From positions 12,146,795-12,210,794 of the forward strand of contig JABAKD010000021.1 in NCBI GenBank assembly GCA_012845835.1: a stretch of 64,000 bases of DNA. Reading direction: 5' to 3'. Position numbers and translations under genes: made by a program. The DNA comes from Undaria pinnatifida (Eukaryota > Sar > Phaeophyceae > Laminariales > Alariaceae). Under the pieces are notes generated by a model. The model saw nothing but the letters and a program-made list of their open reading frames with translations, was not told where the DNA came from and ran no database searches. Below, piece by piece: positions 46,856-58,190 of this stretch; positions within the stretch are counted from its first letter, which is position 1, and the number at the start of each line of letters is the position of its first letter.

Positions 46856-48870
46856 TTATAAAAAATGAAAATACACTCCAGTTGTGAGATCGAAGATTTC
46901 GTCGAAACTCATCTTTGCAAGCTGTGTGTGATACTCCGATCGCGCGCATTACGAGCTGTGTGTCCTCATTAAGGATATAGGTCGGCGACTCCCCTTACAA
47001 CTACAGTGTAGCTATCAGGGTCAACAGGATGATTTTAGTCAGTCTGTGCGCGGAAACTATAAAGCCCGTTTCTGAGGGGGACAAAATCTGACAGCTGTGA
47101 AGGGAAATGTATCCTTTTATCAAGTGAATCTTGTAAGTCGAATAACATGAGAGGGGGGTGGGGCGGAGTTTTGAAGGACGTGGGGGCCTGGTTTTGATCA
47201 AAAGCGAGCGGGTTTGGACGGGGGGGGGGGCGGGGGGGGGGAAAGGGGGCAATTTGTGCATGTAAGCTATAAATCCTTTCGAGAGGATAAATCTGACGGT
47301 TTTGGCACCAGTATGTTATTGGGGGCGGGGGGGTGGGTTGGGGCGGGGGGGGCGGGGGGGCGTGTGGGGCAGCTCAATAGTGCCTGGAAACTATAGATTA
47401 TTTTGAGAGGATAAATGTGACGGTTTTGGAAATAATACATCAGTTTATCCTGTATATCCTGGGGTAAGTCGTACGATCAGTGAGTAAAGAGAGGGTGGAG
47501 TGTTCGAGGGGGTGGGGTTGGGATGGGTTGGGGGGGAGGTGGGGGATGGGGGCGGGGGGGGGGGGGGGGGGAGGAAGGGCTTTAGGTGAGGGGTTTGTTA
47601 TATGTGTGGTGCTAGGTCTAGGCGATGGTGCGGGTGATGGGGAAGAAGGGGGCGTTCGAGGCGGCGGGGGGGGGGGGGGACCCAGCGGCATGGATGGCTC
47701 TCGAAAGATAATGAGGTGATATCCTGTGCGTGAAGTGTTTATTAATGTGGCGGATTTCAATATTTGGTGGGGCGTTTGAGTAAGGGAGAGCAAGAGCGGG
47801 GGGGGGTGGGGGGAGATTTTTTAGGAGGTTTAGGTCACAAATAATATTCAAATACACTTCGGCTGTGAGATCAAAGATATGTAGCAGCTTGTTATACGCG
47901 TGGTGCTAGGTCTAGGCGATCGTGCAGGTGGTCGGAAAAAAGGGGGCGTTGGAGGGGGGAGGGGGGGGGGGGGTTGGGGGGAAAATAATTTAAAACTACG
48001 TCATGAATGGTCAGAAAGATAATGACGTGATATCAACTGCGTATAGGTGTTTATTACTCAGGCCGATTTTGATTGTGAGTGGGGTGTTTGGACAAACTAG
48101 GCGGAAGGGGGGGGGAATCGGGGGACGGAGGGGCGGGGGGGAGGGTTATGAACAAGAGGGGTCAGTGGAGGGGGAGGGGAGGGGGGAGGGGGGGGGGGGG
48201 GAGGCGGGGGGCGGGACATTTCAATATGTGCGCGGAAACTATAAATCCTCAACGGGGGCAAACCTGACGATTGAAGCAATAAGACATCCCTTTATATCAT
48301 CTGGCTTGTAATGTTTATTATTCTAGAAGGTTTGATGTTAGATGCAGCATGCAACCCAGTGTTTAAGTGTAGTAAATTACGTGTTAAATCTTCATAATTT
48401 GTTGTTGTATGATACATCGATCAAAAGCTAGAATATTTTATAGAATATTTGTAGGTACCATTATTTTCTGACAACGCTAATTATAAGAAAGAGATACGTA
48501 TTGTCAAATACAACAGGCGAGATGATGTGGCCATGCACTGTTTGTCACCATCATCATACGGTTACCATTATTTTCTGACATCGCTCATTATACGAAAGAG
48601 ATACGTATTGCCAAATACAGCATGCGAGGTGATGTATGTGGCCCTGTACTGTCTCCGCCATTGAGCGTTAGAGGGAGGGATGCGAATCGTCAGTTTTAAA
48701 GGAACGCTTGGTATACATGTGCTCAATTACGTTACCTCGTTAGTCATACTTGGTATACACGCGCTCAATTACGTTACCTCGTTAGTAATACTTCGCTTGA
48801 CATAGGTTGGGAGGCGATCATGCAGACGGTATGTACGAAATACCCTACGTAATGGGTTGGTAAGGTAAAT
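46856..48870 (+). repeat. G-rich dispersed repeat, long copy A, inserted in the DIRS recombinase
   Basis: Starts at GAAAATACACTCCAGTTGTGAG, runs through the shared head (46.86-47.2 kb), several G-tract blocks with GGTGCTAGGTCTAGGCGATGG motifs, and a unique tail. The tail (48.3-48.87 kb) has a duplicated ATTATTTTCTGACA...ATACG segment and doubled GCTCAATTACGTTACCTCG. The tail recurs at the end of copy B. Confidence 0.75.
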
Positions 48871-48879
48871 GCACGAAAC

Positions 48880-49140
48880 ATCGAGACGCCATGAACCCGA
48901 GCAGATCACACAACACATTCTTGGGGTCAGCGAGCGTGTGCTCAACAATGATTGTTTTCCCCGCGCCTGTCTCTCTTTTATCCACAGGTGTTCCACTTCA
49001 CTAGATAGTCTTTCCGCGTACTTGTCCCGGCTGAACCTAGTGCGAGAGTTTCAACTAATCGATCTACCGCGTCTTGGTGTCCTCCATTGCTCTCCCCTGT
49101 TCCTGCAGGGGCGCGTGCGAACAGTGGACACAGTAAAAGT
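48880..49140 (-). pseudogene. DIRS-like tyrosine recombinase, N-terminal part
   Basis: Reads LVETLALGSAGTSTRKDYLVKWNT and, after a frameshift, WIKERQARGKQSLLS, the SAM-like core-binding domain pattern of tyrosine recombinases. It follows the RT fragment after only about 30 bp, so the RT palm end and RNase H are deleted. Confidence 0.6.
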
Positions 49141-49169
49141 GCATGCCGTATGTTGATCGAGGGACTACG

Positions 49170-50037
49170 TACAAGGCTGTGAAGAATCGTTAGAACTTTC
49201 TCTCCCCACTGTGAGTGATGACTTTTGCGTCCGGCGGTATTGGTGTTTGTTTTCCGTCTTTCCAACGCTCTACCACTTTTACGTGAGAGCCATCATTTGT
49301 TTTGCTTCCTCTAACGACTGAGCTGAATCGATCGTGTTGTTGCGGTGCGCGTGTGCGGCCGCTGCCGATATGACGCCCCAGAACCCCGGCGAACTCAACT
49401 ATCCGGAAGTCAAAACGAAAACCAATTACTACTAGCTCTCCTACGGTGTAGCAGAAATTGTGGGCTTTACCCGTGTCTACTCGCACGTTTTCAAAAGCGT
49501 CTGACACATCGGTCTTGCTCATCAGTATCCCCTTTTCAGAAAATTTCATTCTCAAGGTCACGAGTTCGTCTAGGAAATTGGGCAGCGCTTAGGCGCACAG
49601 ACATTGGGGGACGGCATCGGGGTCAGTGTCTCCGTTTATACCTCCTTTCTTCTCCCTGCTCTGCACGTCGAACGAAAGATCATTGATTATCCGAAACTTG
49701 GGTGTCACGACCGCCGCCATCGGAGAGACTCTGACATTAGAGATTTCGTGCGCAGCTGACTTCCCATCAAGCATTTTAGGCGCCTGACGTCTTCGCCGTT
49801 TCTTTTTTTTTATTGCCGGCAAGTGCTCGGTGACACTGCTGTGGGTTCTGTACTGTAACGCGCGCTCGACATCTGCTCCAGCCGCTGCTGCGTTCACCGG
49901 CACCCCTCTTGCGACTAGCATGACCGTCTCGTCCACTGACCCGACATCTCCGAAGTAACGCCGTATGTGTACGGGGTCTATCGGTGGTGCTACCAAGGAT
50001 CCTGCTCTATCAGTCGAGCTACGTCTCCCACGACTCC
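49170..50037 (-). pseudogene. DIRS-like reverse transcriptase remnant
   Basis: Minus frames 49996-49589 and 49561-49190. First part: VAPPIDPVHIRRYFGDVGS, VARGVPVNAA, ALQYRTHSSV and VSPMAAVVTPKFRIINDLSFD, ending at a stop. Second part: ILMSKTDVSDAFENVRVD (first catalytic Asp), AHNFCYTVGELVVI and HVKVVERWKDG. This order and wording are characteristic of DIRS-type RT. The YVDD block is absent, consistent with an internal deletion reaching the recombinase. Confidence 0.75.
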
Positions 50038-50043
50038 CCTTGA

Positions 50044-50457
50044 TTATCCCGGATCATGACTGTGCAAGTGTTGGCTAGCTTTTCTTGTCCAAGTCTGTCG
50101 TTTTGAACATGCCACTGCTGTACCATACGTAATGTGCTTGTTCGACTGCGCGTCCCTCCCGTAAGGAGGCCGTGAGCGTGTTGACTCGCCATTCTCCCGC
50201 GCGTCGACTGGTACCAACGCGCCAAGTTCTGGTTGCAGTACAGGCGACTCTACTTGTCCTTGCCTCCGCGGACCCTCTGTCTGTTGTGATCTGTGCATGT
50301 ACATCAGTTGAGTGATTTCGGCTTTTGTGCGGTATCTCCTGTACTTCACAGGTGGGCAGTCGTTCTGGTTCGAGCCTTCTGCAGCACGATCGATGCTTTC
50401 AGGACTCGCGGGGAAGTGGGGAATTCTGGCCCTCTGCTCCTGCTGATCTGTGCGGTG
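50044..50457 (-). pseudogene. DIRS-like element, region between gag-like ORF and RT
   Basis: Open minus frame (50508-50044) rich in Arg/Gln/His, without a recognised domain, lying directly upstream of RT. Confidence 0.35.
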
Positions 50458-50837
50458 GTGTGAGAGTTCCGCACCATCGACATATGTCCGGTCTGCGAAA
50501 TAAGGCAACTTTCGTCGCTGCTCACACGTAGCCTACTGTTCTGTGCTGCTCTGGTGTGAGACTTCTTCACGTCCGATAGCTGATCGGTTTACCAAAAAAA
50601 GGCAACCTTCGTCTCTGCTCACAAAAAGCCTGCTGTTCTCTGCTAAGATGTGGTGTGGGAGTTCCGTAGACCACCGATAACTGGTACGTTCGCGAAAAAA
50701 GTTTACGTTCGTCTCGGCTCACTCAAAGCTTGTTGTTTCGTGCTGTGGTGTGGGAGTTCCGCACCACCAACAACTCGTCGGTCTGCGGAATATGGCAACC
50801 TTTGTCTCTGCTCACACAAAGCCTGCTGTTCTGAACT
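50458..50837 (-). repeat. Four tandem copies of a roughly 93-bp unit within the gag-like region
   Basis: Copies start near 50459, 50553, 50651 and 50744; each has GTGTGRGAGTTCC, a CGGTCTGCG-like middle and TCGTCTCTGCTCAC then CTGCTGTTCT. The minus strand encodes repeated QNSRLCVS..KGCHIPQTD and VVRNSHTTA modules. Confidence 0.8.
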
Positions 50838-51226
50838 TTCTTGCACTTGGTAAAAGCCAATTTCTGGGTTGATATGACTTGCTTTTCCGGCGCCTGCGGG
50901 TTCTGTCTGCTTGAGTGGAACGGTTGAGCGAGATTACTGCTAGTGACTGCGTGTTTCTTCCTGCTGCCGCGGTGGTTGACCAGATTCTGCTTCAGACGTT
51001 CAGCTGTGTACTGCACTGATTTTGCCTCTGGACAACTGATTCTCACGATGAAACAAGGCCGACGACACCCACCCGGGTACGGGTGCATTGCGAAGTCCGA
51101 CGGATCTCTCGGCGTCTGCGAAGATGCTCCGCTCTTCTCACGCCCGTGCCCCCCCCTTGATCGGCTCTGCCTGACGGCAGAGCCCGTGCTGCCAGCTATT
51201 CCCGCCATTCCCCCTTCCCCCGCCAC
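50838..51226 (-). pseudogene. Possible gag-like ORF of the DIRS-like element
   Basis: A minus frame starts at 51226 (MAGEGGMAGIAG), is rich in Ser, Arg and Gly, contains HPYPGGCRRPCFIVR, and runs into the tandem modules. No known domain; the call rests on being the first ORF upstream of RT in the same orientation. Confidence 0.35.
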
Positions 51227-52459
51227 CTCTGCCAGCGGGCACGTGGTTCCGGCTAAAGCGCACGGCGTTCGGCCGTAACCCTCCAGCTCTACCGCCTCCT
51301 GTCCAATAAAGGTGAAAATACACTCCAGCTGTGAGATCGAAGATTTCGTCGAAACTCATCTTTGCAAGCTGTGTGTGATACTCCGACCGCGCGCATTACG
51401 AGTTGTGTGTTCTCATTAAGGATATAGGTCGGCGACTCCCCTTACAACTACAGTGTAGCTTGTACCAGGATCAACAGGGCGATGTTAGTCAGTCTGTGTG
51501 CGGAAACAATAAAACCCGGTTTTGAGGGGGACAAGATTTTACAGCTGTAGAAGGAAATGTATCAGTTTATCGAATGTATCCTGTAAGTCGTATAACCGGT
51601 GAGGAGAAAGCGGATTTTTTAAGGGCGTGGGGGCCTGGGTTTAAACAAAAGAGGGCGTTGGGGGGGGGGGGGGGGGGGGGGGGGAACGGGCGGGGACAAC
51701 TTAATATGTGCGCGCAAGCTATAAATCCCTTAAGGGGACCGATGTAACGGTTGTGGAAGGAATATGCGCACCAGTTTATCATCATCCTGTAAGTCTTACA
51801 ACCAATGAGGAGAGGAAGGAGTGTTCGACGGGGCGTGGGGGGTCGGGGGGGGTCGGGGGTAGAGGATTTTAAACAGCATAGGTCACCTAGATTTAGGGGC
51901 TTCGTGCACGCTTGGTGCAAGGGGTCTAGGCGATGGTGCGGGTGGTGGGGAGGGAGGGGGCGTTGGAGGGGGGGGGGGCGGGGGTGGGGTAAATGGGAGT
52001 TACGGCATGGACGGCTAGAAAAATAATGAGGTGATATCAACTGCCTGGTGGTGTTTATTACTCTGGCAGATTTTGGTTTTAGGCGGGGCGTTTGAACAAG
52101 AGGGAGCGGGGGGGGGACGGGGGAAAGGGGGGCGGGCGGAAATGAATTGGACCTACGGCATGGATGGCTAGAAACATTATGACGTCATATCAGAAGCCTG
52201 GTAGTGTTTATTGCTCTGCCGCAGATATTGATTTTGGGTGGGGCGTATGAACAAGAGGGGTCGGGGGGGAGGGGGAACGGGCGAGACAACTCGATATGTG
52301 ATCGGAAACTACAAATCCGTTAAGGGGACAAATCTGACGGTTGTAGAAAAAAGGCGTCAGTTTATATCACTTGCCCGGTATTGTTATTATTCTAGCAGAT
52401 TGGATGGTAGGTGTGGTATGCAATATAATTGTTTGGGGTTGCATACAATGTGTTACAGC

Positions 52460-52728
52460 TGTTAAGATACGGCCTCGAAAGGCCTGTAATTCTCCTTATT
52501 GAGTTCATTTGGGTGGGTTTCGTATGATAATGTTGGCGTTTTATATTCGGGATAGTCAGGAAATAGATCGGAGGCACGACCCTCCTATCTCAGAAGCCAT
52601 CCGGGTCTCTGGTGGAATCGAATAAAGCTACGTCTGTAAGAAGGCTAAGAAAGTGAGTACTCTCCGAGGACCTGCTCAATTGGCAGACCTGCCGGGGACA
52701 CTCTGCGTCCCCGTCCAATACCCTTACA
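52460..52728 (+). repeat. TRIM left LTR
   Basis: Shares with the right copy GGCCTGTAATTCTCC, AAATAGATCGGAGGCACGA, GAATCGAATAAAGCTACGTC and a hairpin-like GGGGACACTCTGCGTCCCC. Confidence 0.8.
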
Positions 52729-53168
52729 TTATGGCGTCGTCTTAAGCTTGACTTGTGGACCACTCAGCAGTGGAACTGATGCGGCCAAAAGCCGAAACGA
52801 GGAGTATGCTCCGAAGAGCAGAGTCATCCGCACGTAGTTTAGAAGGTGCCGTTCGTGTGGTACATGCCCGGCGAACAACAGGAGGGGCCCCTGTCATCTC
52901 ATTGATGTTGTGGTCGCCGTTAAAGGAGGAAGGGCGTTCCCTCTACATTGAGAAGCCAACCGGGGCTCTGGTGCGGAATCGAATAAAGCTACGTCTCTAC
53001 GAAGGCTAAGAAAGTGAGTACTCTCCGAGAAACTACTTGTTCGCATAGATAGAGGTGTGGGAGTGGGTTTTGAGGAGCCGCATCTTCGACTCATTGCCTA
53101 GTTCGTAGAACCGGCGTTTCCATTATTCTCCCATATTTCAGCATTTGCGGCTCATCAGGGTGGGCTAG

Positions 53169-53438
53169 TGTTATGATACGGCCTCGAAAGGCCTGTAATT
53201 CTCCGAATTGATATCATTTGGATGGGTTTCGCATGATAGGGTTAACGTTTCAAATTCGGGATTGTCAGGGAAATAGATCGGAGGCACGAGCCTCCGATCT
53301 CAGAAGCCATCCGGGGCTCTGGTGGAATCGAATAAAGCTACGTCTGTACGAAAGCTAAAAAAGTGAGTACTCCCCGAGGACCTGCTCTATTGGCAGACCT
53401 GCAGGAGACACTCTGTGTCCCCGTCCAGTACCCTTTAT
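53169..53438 (+). repeat. TRIM right LTR
   Basis: Same architecture as the left LTR with scattered substitutions. The hairpin is GAGACACTCTGTGTCCCC. Confidence 0.8.
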
Positions 53439-53824
53439 AGCTTCGTTGTGTGTTATTGTACACGGATCGCAAGATAGAACATTTCAATCAATAGGTGTAA
53501 CCATGTAGTTACCGTGATTTTACCGCGCCGATGTGGGACTCTGAGGTCGCTAGTTATTCGACAGAGATGCATATTGCAAAATATACAACAAGCGAGGTGA
53601 TGTGGTCATGCAATGTCACCATCATTGAGCACGATGTGGGGAAAAGTGCAAATGGTCAGTGTTTTAAAAAGAACGTTTGATGCACCCGCGCTCAATAACG
53701 TTACCTTGTTAGGCATACTTCGTTTGGCAGAGGTTGGGAGGCGATCATGCGACCGGTACGTCCTAAATTCCCTACGAAATAGGTTGGTAGTGTTGTCTGC
53801 TGCAATTTTGACATATATATCTGC

Positions 53825-54720
53825 CTCGTATAGCAAGCCCCTACATATATGATAAATACGCGCGATGGGAGTATCACACACAATGTTGCGAACATCAGTG
53901 TCGACCAAATCCTTGATCTCATAGCTGCAGTGTATTTTAATATTATTTGTGACCTATACCTCTTGAACCCCCCCCCCCCCCCCCGCCGCCATTTCTTTTA
54001 TTTTTCCCCTCGCTTCCTCTTGCTTAAACGCCCCACCTAATATCGAAATCCGCCAGGGTAATCTACAATTCCACGCCCTGGATATCGCCTCGTGATCGTT
54101 TTAGAGCCGCCCATGCCGCTGCTGCAATTCCTACCCACCCCCGCCCCCAACGCCCCCTCCTACCCCACCAGCCGCACCATCGCATAGACCTAGCACCACG
54201 CGTATAGCAAGCCCCTACATCTATGCGACCTAAAGTCCTCCCCCCCCCGCCCCCCGCCCCCCCCGCCACACACACACCCTCTCCCACAAGAAATATCTAC
54301 AGTTTCCACGCACAAATTGACCTGCCCCACCCGTCCCCTCCCCCCCCCCCCCCCCCCCTCCCGCCCCCCTTTTGATCAAAATCAGGATCCCACGTCCTGA
54401 AAAACCCCGCCCTCCCCTCACCGGATATTCGACTCACAGGATTCACTTGATAAACTGATGCATTTCCTTCTACAGCTGTCACATTTTGTCTTCCTCAGAA
54501 ACGTGTTTTATAGTTTCCGCGCACAGACTGCTTAACATCAACCTGTTGACCTTGATAGCTACACTGTAGTTGCAAGGGGAGTCGCCGACCCATATCCTTA
54601 ATGAGGACACACAACCCGTAATACGCGCGATCGGAGTATCACACACAGCTTGCAATGAGTTTCGACAAAATAATCGATCTCACAGCTGGTGGAGTGTATT
54701 CAAATAATTATAATATATCT
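53825..54720 (-). repeat. G-rich dispersed repeat, inverted copy (C-rich on plus)
   Basis: Reads in reverse from about 54715 (TGAATACACTCCACCAGCTGTGAG on minus) through the shared head at 54.45-54.70 kb to C tracts (54.23-54.37 kb) and GGGGCTTGCTATACG motifs near 53.84 and 54.21 kb. Confidence 0.8.
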
Positions 54721-55757
54721 GCCTGTACTTATTTTTCACATTTTTATTAGATTATATACGATTAATCGCCCATGATATTTGCCGTGTCGTACACCGTCTC
54801 CCCCCTTTGTGTGCCATCACACACAGCAAAAAGAGAAAAACGATGTAGTTCTAGTTCCTTCCGAGCTTAAGGCCACGGGAGATCGAACAGGAATATTATG
54901 AGTAGGAGCTCATATGGAGACATTTCGCGTACATGTCATATAAAACTACCTGAAAATAGAGTATGGCATCCTCAAACATTATCCATATATCGAAAGTTTT
55001 GAAAAAATGCGGCAAAAATACAATAGTAGTGCAGAGTTTTTCAGATGCTTTTAGCTCTTTTTTCGACTCCACCACTAACCACCCCTCTGTGCTAATGTCC
55101 CTCTACATTTTCTCACTTCTATGCCAACCCGACATATTACAAAGTTGTTTCATCCCCCTGGAGATCAGCAAGCTTCGGGGAGACACCGTTTTATCATCGG
55201 TGATGTACCCATTCATTGTATTAGGCTCCCGGGAGCGGATTGAAACATTTCATCGATCATGTCTTTCTTTTTTCTGGAGTACCCAAAAAACATACCTGGT
55301 ACTGTTATAGGTCTTAGTTTTGGTAAGTTATCGGTCAAGAGTGTTATAGGACTTTGTTTGGGACAGCTATCGGTTAACCTTTGCAAGTGGTCAAACGGAC
55401 TAACAACACCCCAGTTATTCCTTAACAGTACCAATCAATCAGCTGCGATCATTGCAAGATATGTGTTTCTTTTTACCAGAGTCTGGACGTTTGTGCTGTC
55501 CGGTTGCCGTACCGCTTCAAGTCTGTATTCAGGTCATGCAAGGGCTAAACATTGGCCATGGACCAAGTATGATTCCAAGCCCCGCGAAATGTACGAGCGT
55601 TGAACCTAACTGGCATGCGACGTGAACTCGACCGTCAGGTTAGCTAACGCCTGGTCCCTAATCTGGGCCCCTCATTTACGACTAAACCTCAATTCAAGTA
55701 CGTGGCACAGTACCTCAGGGAGAGCTGCTTGGTTTCCTGTATCTCCCGGATAGGCTG
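54721..55757. other. No gene recognised; contains a dispersed-repeat copy
   Basis: A plus open frame at 54963-55310 (115 codons, Ser/Phe/Leu-rich) has no recognisable domain. 55305-55437 matches the repeat seen at 29620-29993 (GGTAAGTTATCGGT, CCTTTGCAAGTGG, CACCCCAG, TTCCTTAACA). Confidence 0.4.
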
Positions 55758-56030
55758 TTTCAGTATAAGGCACCGTATCTCTGGGTGAGATGCCGGGTCA
55801 CGGCAGTTTTCGTCTGTGCTCAAAACAGGCGACCCTATTTCCAGTATGTGTCCCTTATCTTCGGGGTGAAGTACCTGGTTACGGAACTTTTTCGTCTAGA
55901 CTATACACCGGATAGAGGAGCGCCCCCGAAAGGTGAGGTGCCCGGTTTAGGGGAGCGCCCTTATTTCAGTGTATGCGTCCCTTATCTTCAGGGTGGAGTG
56001 CCTAGTTACGGAACGTTTCCGTCTATTCAC
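55758..56030 (+). repeat. Degenerate tandem repeat of about 60 bp, three units
   Basis: Units near 55758, 55840 and 55964: TTTCAGTGTATGCGTCCCTTATCTTC-like start, then GGGTGRAGTRCCTRGTTACGG and TTTYCGTCT, with unequal spacers. Confidence 0.6.
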
Positions 56031-56104
56031 AAGATAAACTATCCCCCCCCTTTTTTGTTGTTTTATATTTACTTTTGGAGGGGGGGGGGATTAAAAAAAA
56101 CATG

Positions 56105-56270
56105 GCAGATAAACTGTAGTTGCAAGAGGAGTCGCCGACCTATATCCTTAATGAGGACACACAACCCGTAATACGCGCGATCGGAGTATCACACACAGCT
56201 TGCAAAGATGAGTCTCGACAAAATATTCGATCTCACAGCTGGAGTGTATTTTAATTTTTATAGTATATAA
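56105..56270 (-). repeat. Short G-rich-family copy (156-bp module)
   Basis: From ACTGTAGTTGCAAG to CTGGAGTGTATTTTAATTTT on plus, the same truncation point as at 31741. Confidence 0.85.
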
Positions 56271-56344
56271 TCTATGGTTTCCTGGGGTGGGTTGCACCCA
56301 ACCTTTGAATGCGTTGGTCCTCCGACTGATTCAAGTATAAAATA

Positions 56345-56562
56345 CCCTCTCCCAAAATGAGCTCTTTTCAACGAACGTTTCATGGCTGCTCGACGATAGG
56401 AAGGACGCCACGGAACGAAAAAACTATCCGATATTTTTTTTCTTGTTTGCAAAAAGGGCTATCGAACGATGACGCCGGCCGCCGTGTTTCAGGAGATACG
56501 GCCGGGAGCTCGTGTAAATACCGGCGATTTCGTTAGAGAAAGGTTGGGGGGGCTATCGCAGA
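56345..56562. mobile_element. Family B MITE, diverged copy
   Basis: Matches 42436-42671 along its length (ACGTTTCATGGCTGCTCGA, GGAGATACGGCCGGGAGCT, GGTTGGGGGGGCTATCG). The left terminus is eroded. Confidence 0.7.
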
Positions 56563-57659
56563 AAGACTACTCTGTAACAAACAAACGTATCCCACTATCT
56601 CTTTACCCTGAGTGTGAGGCCGGCATTATGTTTCATCGATCTCCCATGCACGATTTGTTGTTTCGTCGTGCGACCGCTATATATTATAAAAATTAAAATA
56701 CACTCCTCCTATTTAAATCAGTGCGATCTTTCATGCCAGGAACTTTCTCAGTTTTCCGATCGCATTTCCGACGCAATCTATTCGTGGAATCTTCATGTCT
56801 TTGTGACCTTGATATATGTACGTCTATAATGATCGCTAGTAATTGCCTGTCCACGCTACTCTCGTAGAAATTGGCTCTATTTGACCACTTGCACATACAA
56901 ATGGTTTACGCATTTTTCAATATTAGTATAGACCAATATTCTAGGTCGTCATTTTGACGAAAACATCACAATAAATGCCTTGTAGATTATATACTTCGCA
57001 GTCTTATTGGTGAACCAGGTACCTTCTATGCCAGGTATAGTTGTCCGTTAAGGAGCATTCAGTCGATAACATAGTGCATGATTTTAGGTGTACGCACATT
57101 TCATCGATGATGCGATGTATGTTTATAGGCACAGCAGGCGGCAGTCCCTCGTATTCTAGTGTTTAGGGTGTATGTTCACTCAATTATCGGGGCGGAAGTC
57201 ATGGTACGGGAGCTGTCCTCAAGAGCTCACGATTTTGTCCTGTTTTCTACGACGTTTTACCGCCGAGGGCGTCGAAAGCAACCCCTAGTCACTGCTTCTC
57301 AAGTCTGGCCTGTTGTTTCTTGGTTCAGTCGGGCGGACGGATTTGGTCAGCGGGGCGTCGGACCTTTTGTTCCTTGCTCCAAGGGAGCGGGCGGATTTGG
57401 CCAGCGGGACGGTTCACAAATATGCAGGTAGCGCTCCAGGTGTCACAGGTGCAGATGTTTCGTGCAGTGTCGGTCTCACGCGCTCAGTTCACAGGTTCAC
57501 AGTTCAGCTTCACAATTCCAAAGCTCTCGTGCTTTCCAAGTGATCGATCTACACCAATCTCTTTCCGCGCCCTCGCACGTATGATCGACCCCCTCCTCTG
57601 TTCCTTTGAGGTTCTGCATGTCCAGTTCGTTTACATGAAATATATAAGAATGTCTCCTG

Positions 57660-58190
57660 CCCGTCGCGACATGCCCCCCACCCCCCCCCCTCCCCACGTC
57701 ACCCCTCCCCTACCCGCCTCCCTCATCGGTTGTAGCGCTTGCAGGATGTACGTGATGAACTGATGCATTCCTTCTTAAACAGGCGTCAGATATTGTTCCC
57801 CTAAAAATGAGCTTTAACGCGCACATAATGCCCCCCCCTCCTTTTCAACCCCCCGCCTCTCCGCCCGCCGCCCCCCTTGAAAAATCCACCCTCCCCTCAC
57901 CGGTTATATACGACTTACAGGATGTACATGATGAACTGATGCATTCCTTCCGCAACCGTCACATTTTATCCCCCTCAAAAACAGGTGTTATAGTGTCCGC
58001 GCACAGAATGATTAGCATATAATCTGTTGACCCTTGAACAACCTGCACTGCAGTTCTAAGGAGAGTCGGCGACCTGTATCCTCAATGAGGACGCACCCAG
58101 TAATACGCGCGATCGGAGAATCACACACAGCTTGAAAATATAAGTTTCTACGAGATTTCGATCTCACAGCTGGCGTGTATATTCATATTT
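57660..58190 (-). repeat. G-rich dispersed repeat, inverted copy
   Basis: The head is at 57.9-58.19 kb (CTCACAGCTGGCGTGTAT, GAGTCGGCGACCTG, TATAGTGTCCGCGCACAG), followed leftwards by C tracts at 57.67-57.72 and 57.83-57.90 kb. Confidence 0.75.

Larger units (their letters stand above)
52460..53438 (+). mobile_element. Miniature LTR retrotransposon (TRIM-like), about 980 bp
   Basis: Two direct repeats of about 270 bp (52460-52728 and 53169-53438) start TGTTAWGATACGGCC and end near CCCTTACA. The interior is about 440 bp without RT or gag. TTATGGCG just after the left LTR offers a TGG primer-binding start, and a purine-rich GGGTGGGC lies before the right LTR. AATAAA in GAATCGAATAAAGC inside each LTR suits a polyadenylation signal. 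A third, partial LTR middle (about 52940-53035) lies in the interior. Target duplication is unclear. Confidence 0.75.
51305..53790 (+). repeat. G-rich dispersed repeat, long copy B, carrying a TRIM insertion
   Basis: Same order as copy A: head from AAAATACACTCCAGCTGTG, G-tract blocks (51650-52290), then the tail (53480-53790, with GAGGTTGGGAGGCGATCATGC). The tail is separated from the rest by the element at 52460-53438. Same orientation as copy A. Confidence 0.75.
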
